From Streptomyces noursei (GTDB taxonomy: Bacteria; Actinomycetota; Actinomycetes; Streptomycetales; Streptomycetaceae), in assembly GCF_016917755.1 (NCBI RefSeq), contig NZ_CP070326.1, positions 930,001 through 994,000 on the forward strand: 64,000 bases of DNA, read 5' to 3'. Shown here piece by piece: positions 17,292 to 26,249 of the stretch. The translations under genes and the position numbers were made by a program. The number at the start of each line of letters is the position of its first letter. Position 1 is the stretch's first letter. The notes under the pieces are model-generated. The model was not told the origin of the DNA and ran no database searches. It saw only the letters and a list, made by a program, of their open reading frames with translations.

Positions 17292-17678
17292 TCAGAGGGT
17301 GCCGAACGCTTCGAGGGGGAACGGAGGTTGGGCCAGCGGGCGCACGGCCATGCGCATCAGGATGAGCTGGTTGTCGTCCGTGGACACCGGGTTGGAGGTG
17401 AGCTCGTCGCAGCGTACGCAGCGGTGAATGATCATCCAGTCGCCGGTGCGGAGCACGGCGATGGCGATCGGGCTCATCTTCGAACCGCACGCGGACGGGC
17501 CGCCTTCGATCTGGTCCATGACGTGCTTGGAGTGCAGGCACGACGGACAGTGGTTGCGGCGGGTGCCGTCGGGGGCCTGGGCCGAGACGGTCAGTCCGCA
17601 CCACACGCAGCTGAAGGTGTCGGTGTTGAGGACGTGGTTGATGGTGCTCTGGTGGTGAGCGAGGTTGTCGCTGGACAC
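17292..17678 (-). CDS. RNHCP domain protein B
   Basis: 128 aa. The GTG at 17678 follows AAGGAGCATCCGG. Same layout as its neighbour: CVWC, RRNHCPSCLHSKHV, a third Cys (SACGS) and CVRC, then TGDWMIIHRCVRCDEL. The pair are diverged tandem duplicates in one operon. Eight Cys in each suggest zinc. Function unknown. Confidence 0.92.
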   Translation of the reverse strand: MSSDNLAHHQSTINHVLNTDTFSCVWCGLTVSAQAPDGTRRNHCPSCLHSKHVMDQIEGGPSACGSKMSPIAIAVLRTGDWMIIHRCVRCDELTSNPVSTDDNQLILMRMAVRPLAQPPFPLEAFGTL

Positions 17679-18026
17679 CCGGATGCTCCTTGCTGAGAAG
17701 TGTGTGATGACAGCAAGAGCAGGCCGAGCGGCCTCGGGAAACCCACGCGCGGCACAGCGGAGCGACGGCCGGGGATACGGTCGGCAGCTTCCACGGCCAC
17801 GAGGCCAGGGGCTGGGGTATAAAGCACCGGGATTCCGTCCCGGTAGAACGCCGTGGGAGGCACGGCGAAAGGGACGGCTACGCGATGCGGCGAGGCGCAC
17901 TCGGCGCGGGCCGGGACATCAAACACCTCTTCTAGGGAAAGGAACCCGAGAGCAATTGAATGGACTTCAACAAGCTAACACACGGGGGCGGCGGGAAGTC
18001 CAGTCATTTCCGTGCCGTCTCCGTCA
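17679..18026. other. Intergenic region upstream of the RNHCP pair
   Basis: 348 bp with no gene. A short AT-richer stretch (about 17930-17990) should carry the promoter of the RNHCP operon on the minus strand; nothing certain was read there. Confidence 0.45.
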
Positions 18027-19055
18027 TTAGCGCGTCTTCCCGTGGGGCCGTCGGCGGTCTGTGACGTCGAGGGGCCGGGCCAGGTCCTGCAGCACCCCGG
18101 CCAGCCATGCCTCGGCGCCCGGTGCCAGTTCCCCCGCGCATGCCGTGGGGCGGTGCGGTGGGTCCGGGCGTGTGAACGCTGCCGGCGCGGCGGCTTCCGA
18201 CTGGCGACCGGCCGCGCTTCTCAGGTCAGCGGCGGCGTACCGCGCATGTGCGGCGGCTTCTTCGGCAAGCCGGGCCAGCGCCTCGGCGGTCGCCGGGGAC
18301 AGTGCCGCGCAGTGCGAGGGCTGGTGGCGCATCAGCAGCAGTTCGCCGCCGACGGCCATGTGGTAGCCGCAGGTCAGCGCGCGTTCGATCAGTTCGTCCC
18401 CCGCATGCGGGCGCGCCTTCTCCGCCTGGTTCTGGGCGTAGGCGGCCTCGGCGCGGAGCATCGCGCGGCGGACGGGGTGCAGCGGATCGGCCGGTGCCGT
18501 GCGACCGCCCAGGACGGCGATGACGGACCGGCAGCCGTCCCCGCCCGCCCTGAGGAAGTCGGCGACGGTGTCGCACAGGGTGCCGTGGCTGCCGCGCGGC
18601 CAGGCCACCAGGCTTGCCACCGCGCCGATCGCCCCGCCGAGCAGGACGTCGACGAGCCGCTGCTCGGAAAGGTGCCAGTCAGGCACCGAGAGCTGCGTGA
18701 AGATCAGGACGAAGGCGATCGTGAAGGCCGCCTGTTCCCAGGCAGGGCCGATCAGCGGCCCGGCGCCGAAGCCGCACGACATTGCGACGGGCAGGGCGAA
18801 GGCGTAGACGAGCGGGACGTCGCCGACGCCGTGCAGCACCAGGCCCATGGCCACCGCGCCGGCCGCCGTACCGACGAACGCGGGCCGCAGCTCCGGGGCG
18901 GAGCGCTTCCCGGGTTCACCGGCTTCGGGACGCCGTGTCCCGCGGTGCGATGGCGGTCGGCGCCGTGGGCCGGGGCCGACACGACGCGGGCAGATCCATG
19001 TCGATTCCCAGGCCAGGTGTGTCGGTTTCGGGTGCAACCGGGCTTTGCTTCCCAA
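18027..19055 (-). pseudogene. FUSC-family membrane protein, N-terminally truncated
   Basis: The end of the frame reads as a FUSC/aromatic-acid exporter: LRPAFVGTAAGAVAMGLVLH, several hydrophobic helices, then LLGGAIGAVASLVAWPRG, followed by a long soluble C-terminal region. A full family member has about 600-700 residues and a first transmembrane half; here the homology starts mid-domain and the first 60 codons look non-coding (Arg/Pro-rich). Probably a remnant. Confidence 0.55.
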
Positions 19056-19358
19056 GGTCGCTCCAGGGTTCTTCGCGGCCGCACGGGGGACGTGACGTCA
19101 TCCGGTGCACCGGGCGATCGACCGACTCCGCCGCGGCTTCCACGCGACGAGCATGGGTCATGTGCGGTACCGAGACGCCTCGCGGACGCGGCCTGATCGG
19201 CGGAATGGTTTCCCCCATCCGCTTTCGCTGGATTTCCCTAATCGTGATTTACACGGCCGGCCGCCAGCCGCCCCGGAATTGAATTCCACCTCCCACACTC
19301 GACCAAGGAATGCGAATGTGAATTCCCTCTTCATTTCGCGCCCGAAAGGACGATCTGT
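19056..19358. other. Intergenic region upstream of the universal stress gene
   Basis: About 300 bp with no gene. It contains the perfect palindrome GGAATTGAATTCC at 19275-19287, an AT-rich motif in otherwise GC-rich DNA, about 70 bp before the start codon, which is a possible operator for the stress gene. Confidence 0.45.
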
Positions 19359-19826
19359 ATGTCTGGACGAATCAGTGGCGTCACCCGCGTGATCGTCGGG
19401 GTGGACGGCTCGGAGGGCGGCCTCGCGGCCCTGCGGCAGGGCGCCGACGAGGCGAGCCGCCACGGGGCCGCGCTGTGCCCCGTGCTGGCGTGGACTCCCC
19501 CGGGCGGCGAGGCGGCCGGCGCGCTGCAGCCCGCGCCGCTCGACGTCCGCTGGCACTGGCAGCGGCAGGCCGAGACGACTCTGGAGAAGGCGTGCGAGGC
19601 AGTGCTCGGGGCCGCCCCGTTCGCGATGCCGGTCATGCCGAAGGCTCTTCGCGCGAAGGCCGGACCGGCACTGGTGGCCTGCGCCCGGCACGACGCCGAC
19701 CTGCTCGTCATCGGCGCGGGCCGGCGCGGCCCCCTCCATCACCTCGTGCACGGCTCGGTGGTCCGTCACTGCCGCCGCCACGCCCGCTGTCCCCTCTTGG
19801 TGGTCCCCTTCGAGGGCACTGACTGA
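19359..19826 (+). CDS. Universal stress protein (UspA family)
   Basis: 155 aa, preceded by GAAAGGACGATCTGT. VIVGVDGSEGGLAALRQGAD at the N-terminus and DADLLVIGAGRRGPLHHLVH then GSVV at the C-terminus form the USP nucleotide-binding fold; the ATP loop is present but slightly irregular in spacing. Next gene encodes an Rv1733c-like protein, a combination seen in dormancy regulons. Confidence 0.92.
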   Translation: MSGRISGVTRVIVGVDGSEGGLAALRQGADEASRHGAALCPVLAWTPPGGEAAGALQPAPLDVRWHWQRQAETTLEKACEAVLGAAPFAMPVMPKALRAKAGPALVACARHDADLLVIGAGRRGPLHHLVHGSVVRHCRRHARCPLLVVPFEGTD

Positions 19827-19886
19827 GCAGGGCAATCCCCCACAGACCCTCACCCGGGCGCCCAACCGGTCCGGGGAAGGGGCTAC

Positions 19887-20591
19887 ATGAGACTCCCGCA
19901 CCTTCACCTCTCGACCCACCACCCGCGCGACCATCCGCTGCGCCACACGTCCGACCGGCTGCAGTTCGACGTCGACGCACTGCCGGCACTGGTCCTGTTG
20001 CTCGGGCTGCCGAGCGCGGCCATCGCTGCAGGAACGGCCACTGATGCGTGGCGACTGCACAATGCACGCACCGAGGCCGCCGAACGCCACCTGGTATCCG
20101 CCCACTTGACCGCGGACACCTCCGACCGGGGCGAGCGGACCCCGCCGTCCACCCTCGGGCCGTTCACCGCGCCCGCGCACTGGACCGGCCCGGACGGCAG
20201 GCCGCACACCGCAGTGGTCCAGACAAAGGCGGAGGACCGGAAGGGGACGCCGGTGCGCATCTGGGTGGACCGCCAGGACAAGGCCGCCAGCGCCCATCCG
20301 AGCCGCGCGTCCGCACTGGCGACGGGCTGGCTGGTCGGCAGCCTGGCCGGAGGGCTGTGCGTGGGAACGGGGTACGGGGCGCGGTGGGCCGCGGCTCTGC
20401 TCCTGGACCGGGTGCGCTACCGGCAGTGGGAGGCGGAGTGGCGACGGGTGGAGCCCCGGCGGTCCCGGCAGGCACCCGGAAGCAGAGGCGCCGATCAGGG
20501 CGTGGGGGTCCACGGCGCGAGACGTGGCCAAGATCGCCATCGCGGGTGTGATAAAAGGAAGATAGGTAACCATCCGCCATATGGCTCATAA
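19887..20591 (+). CDS. Rv1733c-like two-helix membrane protein
   Basis: 234 aa. Membrane helices LPALVLLLGLPSAAIAAGT (about 32-50) and ALATGWLVGSLAGGLCVGTG (about 148-168) flank a soluble loop with TAPAHWTGPDGRPHTAVVQ and GTPVRIWVDRQ, the pattern of the Rv1733c family. Mycobacterium tuberculosis Rv1733c is a dormancy (DosR) gene; the function is unknown. 60 bp after the stress protein, so likely co-transcribed. Confidence 0.85.
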   Translation: MRLPHLHLSTHHPRDHPLRHTSDRLQFDVDALPALVLLLGLPSAAIAAGTATDAWRLHNARTEAAERHLVSAHLTADTSDRGERTPPSTLGPFTAPAHWTGPDGRPHTAVVQTKAEDRKGTPVRIWVDRQDKAASAHPSRASALATGWLVGSLAGGLCVGTGYGARWAAALLLDRVRYRQWEAEWRRVEPRRSRQAPGSRGADQGVGVHGARRGQDRHRGCDKRKIGNHPPYGS

Positions 20592-20694
20592 AGCACCGCA
20601 ACCTCGCCGAGAGCGCCTCTCGGCTGCTCGAACCACAACCGACCGCGCTCCGTGGGCCCGTCGCAGATGGCCACCGGTCGCCCCAGCACCCTTT

Positions 20695-21429
20695 ATGTCG
20701 AATCCGCACAGCACGCCCCGTCACAGGCCGGTCACGGCCGTAGCCGAGCAATCACGCCCGGCGCGGCCGTTCCGCCGACGTACCTCGCTCGCCACCACCA
20801 CCGCCATCGCGGCCGTGGTGCTGCCGCTGGCAGCCTGCTCCGTGCACACCGGCCCGGTGAGCGCCGGGCCCGCACCCGAGGTCACCGCGCCACGGACCCT
20901 GTGGGCCGACCCACCGGCGCCCGGCCGACGAGGCGGGGCCCAGCCCCCTGGTGCCGGCGACATCCGCGGGGTGGACGCACTGGCCACGGTCAAGGCGGAC
21001 ATCACCGCCGGCCGGGCGACCGCCGACGGGCCGGAGGCGATGGACGAGGCAACCCGCGCCAAGGTGGCCCACTGCACGGCGATCGGTGCGGGCTGCCCGG
21101 TGCGCACTCCGGAGTACCACGACCTGACCGGCGACGGCCGGAACGAGTTGATCATCGGCATCGACATGGACGACGGCTTCTGCTCACTGCGGGTCTACAC
21201 CCTGCGCGGCGGCAAGCCCGTCCGCGTGATGGCCTACCCCGCCGCCGTCCGCTCGGTGCAGGTGTCCGGCCGGGACCTGATCCTCTGGGAGGACACCGCC
21301 ACCCCCGACTACCAGCAACGCACCGTGTACGCGTGGGACGCGGGACAGCGGACCATGGAGTTCCAGTCCCAGGAGTACCGCCGGGTGCGGGGCGCCGGCT
21401 CCTCGCCGCCCGCCAAGGGCGGCTCATGA
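20695..21429 (+). CDS. Secreted lipoprotein, probable sensor-kinase accessory
   Basis: 244 aa. A charged N-region (FRRRTSLATTTAIAAVV) precedes a lipobox, LAACS, so the mature protein is anchored by Cys near residue 48. The mature part has EYHDLTGDGRNELIIGIDMD, an acidic VCBS/FG-GAP-like metal or carbohydrate-binding turn, near residue 142. Stop and next start overlap (ATGA), so it is translationally coupled to the histidine kinase. This recalls the CseA lipoprotein of the Cse system, but no response regulator is beside it. Confidence 0.8.
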   Translation: MSNPHSTPRHRPVTAVAEQSRPARPFRRRTSLATTTAIAAVVLPLAACSVHTGPVSAGPAPEVTAPRTLWADPPAPGRRGGAQPPGAGDIRGVDALATVKADITAGRATADGPEAMDEATRAKVAHCTAIGAGCPVRTPEYHDLTGDGRNELIIGIDMDDGFCSLRVYTLRGGKPVRVMAYPAAVRSVQVSGRDLILWEDTATPDYQQRTVYAWDAGQRTMEFQSQEYRRVRGAGSSPPAKGGS

Positions 21430-22733
21430 CCGCGCTGGGGAAGCTGCACGCCTGGACCGGCAGGCTGCATGCCAAGTTCGCCCTCCTGCTGACCGTTGCC
21501 TGCTGCACGGTCGCCGTGGTGATCGGCTTCCTGGTGCACGCGGACGTCGGAGAACAGACCGTGCGCCAGGCGCGGGCTGCCGCCCTGGCCAAGTTGGAGG
21601 AAACCACCACCGCCTACGTCGCCGGGAATCCGCTGCCGCCCTGCGGACGACTGGATCCACCCGAACTCCCGGCCGCCCTGAAGAAGTTGGCGCTGCACGG
21701 CCAGCACGGCACGATGCTCGGCAGTTTCCGGGGCCGGCCGGTCATGTGGGCGGCCCGCCCGGCGGACGGCACCGTGCTCGCGGCACGGTCCGACTACAGC
21801 CAGGAGACCGAGACCCTCGCGGGCCTGGACCACGCCATGGTGATCTCCGCGGGTGTGGCCATCGTGTGCGTACTGGCGGTCGGATCGTTCGCGGTGTCGC
21901 GCGTGACCCGACGACTGCGCCGGACGGCCGCCGTGGCCCGCCGCATCAGCACGGGCGACCTCATGGCACCGGTCGCCGAACCGGCGGGCGGGGACGCCGC
22001 GCGTGGGCGCGACGAGGTCGCGGATGTGACCGCCGCGCTGGACGCCATGGCATCCGCGCTTCAGGACCGGTTGCGCAGTGAGCAGCGGTTCACCGCCGAC
22101 GTCGCCCACGAACTGCGCACACCGCTCGCGGGCCTGCGTGCGTCCGCCGATCTGCTGTCGCCCGGTCGGCCCACCGAACTGGTCCGCGACCGGGTGCACC
22201 ACCTGTGCCGGCTCACCGAGGACCTGTTGGAGATCTCCCGGCTGGACTCCGCGACCGAACAGGCCGATCTCGACTCGCACTTGCTCGGCCCACTGGTCCG
22301 CGGCACGGCGCGCGTCCCCGGCCAGGAGGCGGACGTCCACGTCATACGGGACGCATGCGTGGACACCGACCGGCGGCGCCTGGAGCGGGTGTTGGGCAAC
22401 CTGCTGCTCAACGCCCACCGCCACGGCCGCCCGCCGGTCACCCTCACCGTGGACGGCCCCGTGATCACCATCCGCGACCACGGCGCCGGCTACCCCGCCT
22501 ACCTGCTGGACCATGGCCCGCAGCGCTTCCGCACCGAACCGACCGCCGGCCACCAGGGGCACGGTCTGGGCCTGACGATAGCCACCGGGCAGGCCCGCAC
22601 GATCGGCGCGCGACTGGAGTTCGCCAACGCCCCCGACGGCGGCGCGATCAGCACCCTTACGTTCACCACCGGTCCGGACACCGAACCCGCTACCAGACCC
22701 AACACCGAACCTGCCGGCCCGAACGTCAAGTAG
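21426..22733 (+). CDS. Sensor histidine kinase (HisKA/HATPase), orphan
   Basis: 435 aa. TM1 LLLTVACCTVAVVIGFLVHA (about 20-38), a periplasmic domain, TM2 VISAGVAIVCVLAVGSFAV, HAMP, then DVAHELRTPLAGLRASADLL with phospho-acceptor His about 228, LLLNAHRHGRPP (N box), IRDHGAGYP (G1) and GHGLGLTIATG (G2). Complete. No receiver gene lies on either side, so the partner is elsewhere. Confidence 0.92.
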   Translation: MTALGKLHAWTGRLHAKFALLLTVACCTVAVVIGFLVHADVGEQTVRQARAAALAKLEETTTAYVAGNPLPPCGRLDPPELPAALKKLALHGQHGTMLGSFRGRPVMWAARPADGTVLAARSDYSQETETLAGLDHAMVISAGVAIVCVLAVGSFAVSRVTRRLRRTAAVARRISTGDLMAPVAEPAGGDAARGRDEVADVTAALDAMASALQDRLRSEQRFTADVAHELRTPLAGLRASADLLSPGRPTELVRDRVHHLCRLTEDLLEISRLDSATEQADLDSHLLGPLVRGTARVPGQEADVHVIRDACVDTDRRRLERVLGNLLLNAHRHGRPPVTLTVDGPVITIRDHGAGYPAYLLDHGPQRFRTEPTAGHQGHGLGLTIATGQARTIGARLEFANAPDGGAISTLTFTTGPDTEPATRPNTEPAGPNVK

Positions 22734-22804
22734 CGTGCGGATGGGCCTGTTCGTCGGCTGCGGCCGGGACGAGGCGTGCCGGTGCGGGAGTGCGGGGCCC
22801 GGAG

Positions 22805-23124
22805 TCAGGACAGTGCAGGCGCCGTGGACGGCGTGAGGGCGAGTGGCCCGGTGGTCACCCAGGCGAATCCGTCCGGGCCGGTGAAGGGGCCGGCGGTGTT
22901 GCCGAGGACGATGCGATGCGATGCGATCCGGTGCCGTCGGCGGGGGCGCCCACGTCCTTGGCCAAACCACGGCGCTGGTACAGCGCCAGCTTGACGGGGC
23001 TGGCACCGTCGGAGGTGAACTCGACGTACTTGCCGCCGAAGCTCCTGGCCACGGTCAGGCCCCGGCCGACGTAGAACCGCTTGCCGGCCTTCACGTCCTC
23101 CACGCCCAACAGGAGGACGGGATG
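22805..23124 (-). pseudogene. Glyoxalase/VOC-like protein, frameshifted by a 5-bp duplication
   Basis: First frame: GVEDVKAGKRFYVGRGL, then KYVEFTSDGASPVKLALYQR and ADGTGSHRI. After 22928 the family-like sequence resumes in another frame: NTAGPFTGPDGFAWVTTG. The junction contains GATGC three times; removing one copy restores one continuous frame (SHRIVLGNTAG). The N-terminal portion is also short. See the findings. Confidence 0.8.
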
Positions 23125-23313
23125 TCCTCACCATGCCGGGAGGGTCCATGGGCCTGTTGCCCAAGATCGCAGTACGGGGCGGGTGGCAGACCCGGCGCAA
23201 CCGACGCGACGTCGTCCCCCTCCCGGCAGGGGCGGCCTGAACCGGCCTGCCCGCCACTTCGACAGCCGGGGCACGATCACGCGCGGTCACCCGATCCCGC
23301 TCGGGAGGACGAT

Positions 23314-23883
23314 TCAGATGCCTTCCGCCGCCACATGTGCGATGACGCGCCTGATGTATTCCTCGCGGTGCCGAAGCAGTTCAGCGCTGATGAGGATGCG
23401 GTTTCCGCCGATCGGCAGGAACAGGGCGCCGGAGATGGGCAGCGCGGTCACCTTGAGCCGGAATCCGCCGAGGCGGGCGCCGGTGGTCCTCTCGTGCTCG
23501 CGCACGGCATCCCTCATGCGCAGAGCACCACGCGCGGGACGGCCTGCGTTCGCGACGTCGCGTTTGCGTTCGGCGCTCCACAGGCGGATGGCATCGCGGT
23601 TGTCCTCGACGATGCGGCCGAGCAGACCACCGGGCGACAGCGGAACCGCTGATTCATCCTGCTTCGAGGCTGCCAGTGCGCGTTCCCACCACCGTAACCA
23701 CTCGGCGTCAACTTCCATAGCATGGTGCACAGTTGATTCGACGACCAGGCTCGGCTGCGCCACGACTGCCGGTATGCCCAGCGGGTCACGGATGCCGAGC
23801 GCGTCGCGGACGGCCAGCACAGCGGCCAAGTGGTAGGAGTACCCCAGGGCTACTCCCCATGGCGCGCTCGACGTCGATCCCAT
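23314..23883 (-). CDS. Conserved hypothetical protein (189 aa)
   Basis: ATG at 23883. Two regions: an N-terminal helical segment (HLAAVLAVRDALGI, then WLRWWERALAASKQDES) and a C-terminal LGGFRLKVTALPISGALF, GNRILISAELLRHREEYI. No catalytic motif is seen and I recognise no family. 15 bp downstream of the frameshifted gene 23899-24622 on the same strand, so they are probably one operon. Confidence 0.65.
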   Translation of the reverse strand: MGSTSSAPWGVALGYSYHLAAVLAVRDALGIRDPLGIPAVVAQPSLVVESTVHHAMEVDAEWLRWWERALAASKQDESAVPLSPGGLLGRIVEDNRDAIRLWSAERKRDVANAGRPARGALRMRDAVREHERTTGARLGGFRLKVTALPISGALFLPIGGNRILISAELLRHREEYIRRVIAHVAAEGI

Positions 23884-23898
23884 GATTCTCCCTTTGCC

Positions 23899-24622
23899 TC
23901 AGACGATCTCTGCACCGTCGGCGGGGACCGGAGTCGGAGCATCAGCCACCGCGCCAGTCCCCGACCCTACTGACCGTCTGCCGCGCGCGGAGGCCGCAGG
24001 GACGACGTCCCGACGGCTGCTGTCCACGACGCCCTCTGCCGGCAGCAGCCTCCTGATCAGGGCTGCCAGGCGGGCGTTCTCCGGCGTGACGTCGAGCGGC
24101 GTGGGCGTGCTGTCGGGCTTCTCGGCGACCAGGTCCTGGACGGTGATGCCGTCGCTGACCGGGGTGTTGAGGAGCAGGACCCTCCCGTGCCGGGTGCGTC
24201 GGCGCCATACGGGGGTCAGCTGGCGTGCAGGGCCGGATCTCGGCTCGCAGCCGCGCCAGGGCGGCTGCGTCGAGCTGCTTGCCGTGGTCGAGGGGCTCCA
24301 GCCAGTCGTTCCCGAGCAGTGCTGTGGATGCCGCTTCCTGCCAGCGGGTTCCGCACCGCAGGCCGATCACCCGGTGCAGCGCCCGCACCGTGACCAGCGA
24401 GCCCGGGGCGGCCTTGTTCCGTCGTCGAAGGGTCTGGCCCGGGAGCCGCACCGGCAGCGGCGGCCGCTCGCGTGCGTCCGGCGCGTCCGGTGCCGGCGGT
24501 GCCGGCGGTGCCGGCGGTGCCGGCCGCTTGATCACTAGCAGCAGGCCCAGCCCCCGCTGACGTAGGGGCTGGACAAGCCGCACCAGCCGGCGCGAGCTTT
24601 TCGACGAAGACGTCCCGGACAC
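23899..24622 (-). pseudogene. Unknown gene with a single-base frameshift
   Basis: GTG at 24622 with AAGGAGCCAGTTC upstream. The first frame runs to about LRAEIRP (near 24225), with PPAPPAPPAPDAP and HRVIGLRCGTRWQEAAS. From there a second frame reads RQLTPVWRRRTRHGRVLLLN, VSDGITVQDLVAEKPD and VTPENARLAALIRRLLPAE to a stop at 23899. One extra C at about 24224 explains it. No family recognised. Confidence 0.6.
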
Positions 24623-25343
24623 GAACTGGCTCCTTGAGAGAATTTCGCAAAAGGCTTCCTCTCTTAAGCCCCGGGACGAAGCCGATCCGGCAAGGAAACT
24701 CACCACACGTCAGGTGATCTACGTCACAGCAAGTACGTGCTGGGCGGAGCAAGTTGCCCGGCGCGTACGGACAGACGGGTCCGGTCCGGTCGGCTCGGCC
24801 AGTCGCTACTGCTCCACCTTCGCCCAGTCGGCGACTACGGCTGCGGCCAGGCGAGCCGAGCATCCCGAGCAGGCAGGCGCAACAGGCGGTCCACACCGCG
24901 GCGGTATCCAAGTACGTCGCTCACGGTCGAGACCCTCATCGGCGTGGTGACTGTGGGGTGCACCTCGCTGGGCCGCCGTCGTACCCGGGCCGCAGCCATC
25001 AAGGAGACGAACGAACAGGAACGCGCCTGACGCCACCGGCCGGTGAGCGACGTCAGACGGCGGCGACGTCCTGCATCCCGCAAGACCTCGCAGGGTACCG
25101 GCCCAACTCGCGGAATCCGCCGGCAAATCGGAGACCTCGACGACACGTACCGGCAACGGGTATCGAGAAACGTCTCACCCCCTCACTTGCCCTGCGCTCT
25201 GTACCACGACTGCCGAGGGACCGGCGCGATCCCCAGAGCTCCCGGGCATTGTTTCGCAAGTGCAGAAGGGCAGGCGATGCGCCCCAGGAGATGGCCCGCT
25301 CGATGCGTCGGAACACACTCGCGGCAGTCCGGCCCGCGCAGCC
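24623..25343. other. Intergenic region, no gene seen
   Basis: About 720 bp. It contains the upstream region of the frameshifted gene, including AATTTCGCAA at 24641-24650, the same 10 bases as in the operator at 7622-7641. No other frame here has codon pattern, ribosome site or domain support. Confidence 0.5.
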
Positions 25344-26090
25344 TCACATCCGGGATCTCAGCACGTCGACCTCACAGCCCGGCGCGAACGGGTCGAAGCC
25401 GTGCTCGACCAGCCAGCGAACCCCCAGCAGGCTTCGCAACGACCACCACGCGCGGATCACGTCGAGGTCGACGTCGGTTCCGTAGCCGGCGACGACGTCG
25501 CCGAGGTGCTCCTCGTGTCCGAGCGTCAGGGTGGCGAGGTCGAACAAGGCATCACCCTGGCCCGCCTCGGACCAGTCGATGATGCCCGTGATCTCGTCGC
25601 CGTCGACGAACACATGCGTGATCTGCAGGTCACCGTGCGCGAAGACCGGAGTCCACGGCCGGAGCGCGGCCTGCGCGACCCGGCGGTTGCGGGTGACCAG
25701 GTCGGCGGGCAGGACCCCGTTCGTCACGAGCCACTCGCACTCGCCGTCGAGATCCGCCGCCAACTCGTCGAGGCCGCGGCCGCCGCGGCCGGGCCAGGAC
25801 GGCAACGGCGCGTCGTGCAACTTCCGGATGGCGGCGCCCGTCGCGGCCCACGCCGCCGGCGACGCGGTCGACGGCTCGCCGAGGCGGCCGAGCGCCGTCC
25901 CCGGGAGCGCGGCGATCGCGAGCACGGGCGGCTTGCGCCACAGGACCTCCGGGGTCGGGACCGGCGCCAGGGCCATCGCCTCGACCTCGACGTCGATGCG
26001 CGCCTGATCGGCGTCCACCTTCAGGAACACGTCGCCGACGCGCAGCGTCGCACGCTCGGAATGGGCAACCACGACCTTGACCTCATCCAT
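25344..26090 (-). CDS. Aminoglycoside phosphotransferase-like kinase
   Basis: 248 aa from the ATG at 26090. APH/choline-kinase fold: catalytic FAHGDLQITHVFVDGDEI (HGDL-x3-H-x2-D; the usual Asn is His) near residue 165, then GIIDWSEAGQGDALFDLATL. The replaced Asn at the Mg-binding position is unusual. The substrate is probably a small hydroxylated molecule; antibiotic resistance is not demonstrated. Confidence 0.85.
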   Translation of the reverse strand: MDEVKVVVAHSERATLRVGDVFLKVDADQARIDVEVEAMALAPVPTPEVLWRKPPVLAIAALPGTALGRLGEPSTASPAAWAATGAAIRKLHDAPLPSWPGRGGRGLDELAADLDGECEWLVTNGVLPADLVTRNRRVAQAALRPWTPVFAHGDLQITHVFVDGDEITGIIDWSEAGQGDALFDLATLTLGHEEHLGDVVAGYGTDVDLDVIRAWWSLRSLLGVRWLVEHGFDPFAPGCEVDVLRSRM

Positions 26091-26249
26091 GGCGACCAGT
26101 ATCCCGGGATGACCGTCGACGTCGCCGGGTTTATCGCGCGCCACGGGGGGCGGGCCATGGTCTCGGCTGCCACTTCCCAGGCGCGCGGCAGCGGCTGGTG
26201 GTTCGACACGACCCGTTGACCAAGCCTGACCGACCGGTGTCAGGCGTGG

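Noticed and set aside
24754..25485. Plus-strand frame of 243 codons before the phosphotransferase
   Set aside because: Arg/Ser/Pro-rich, no ribosome site, overlaps the 3' end of the opposite gene; no family.
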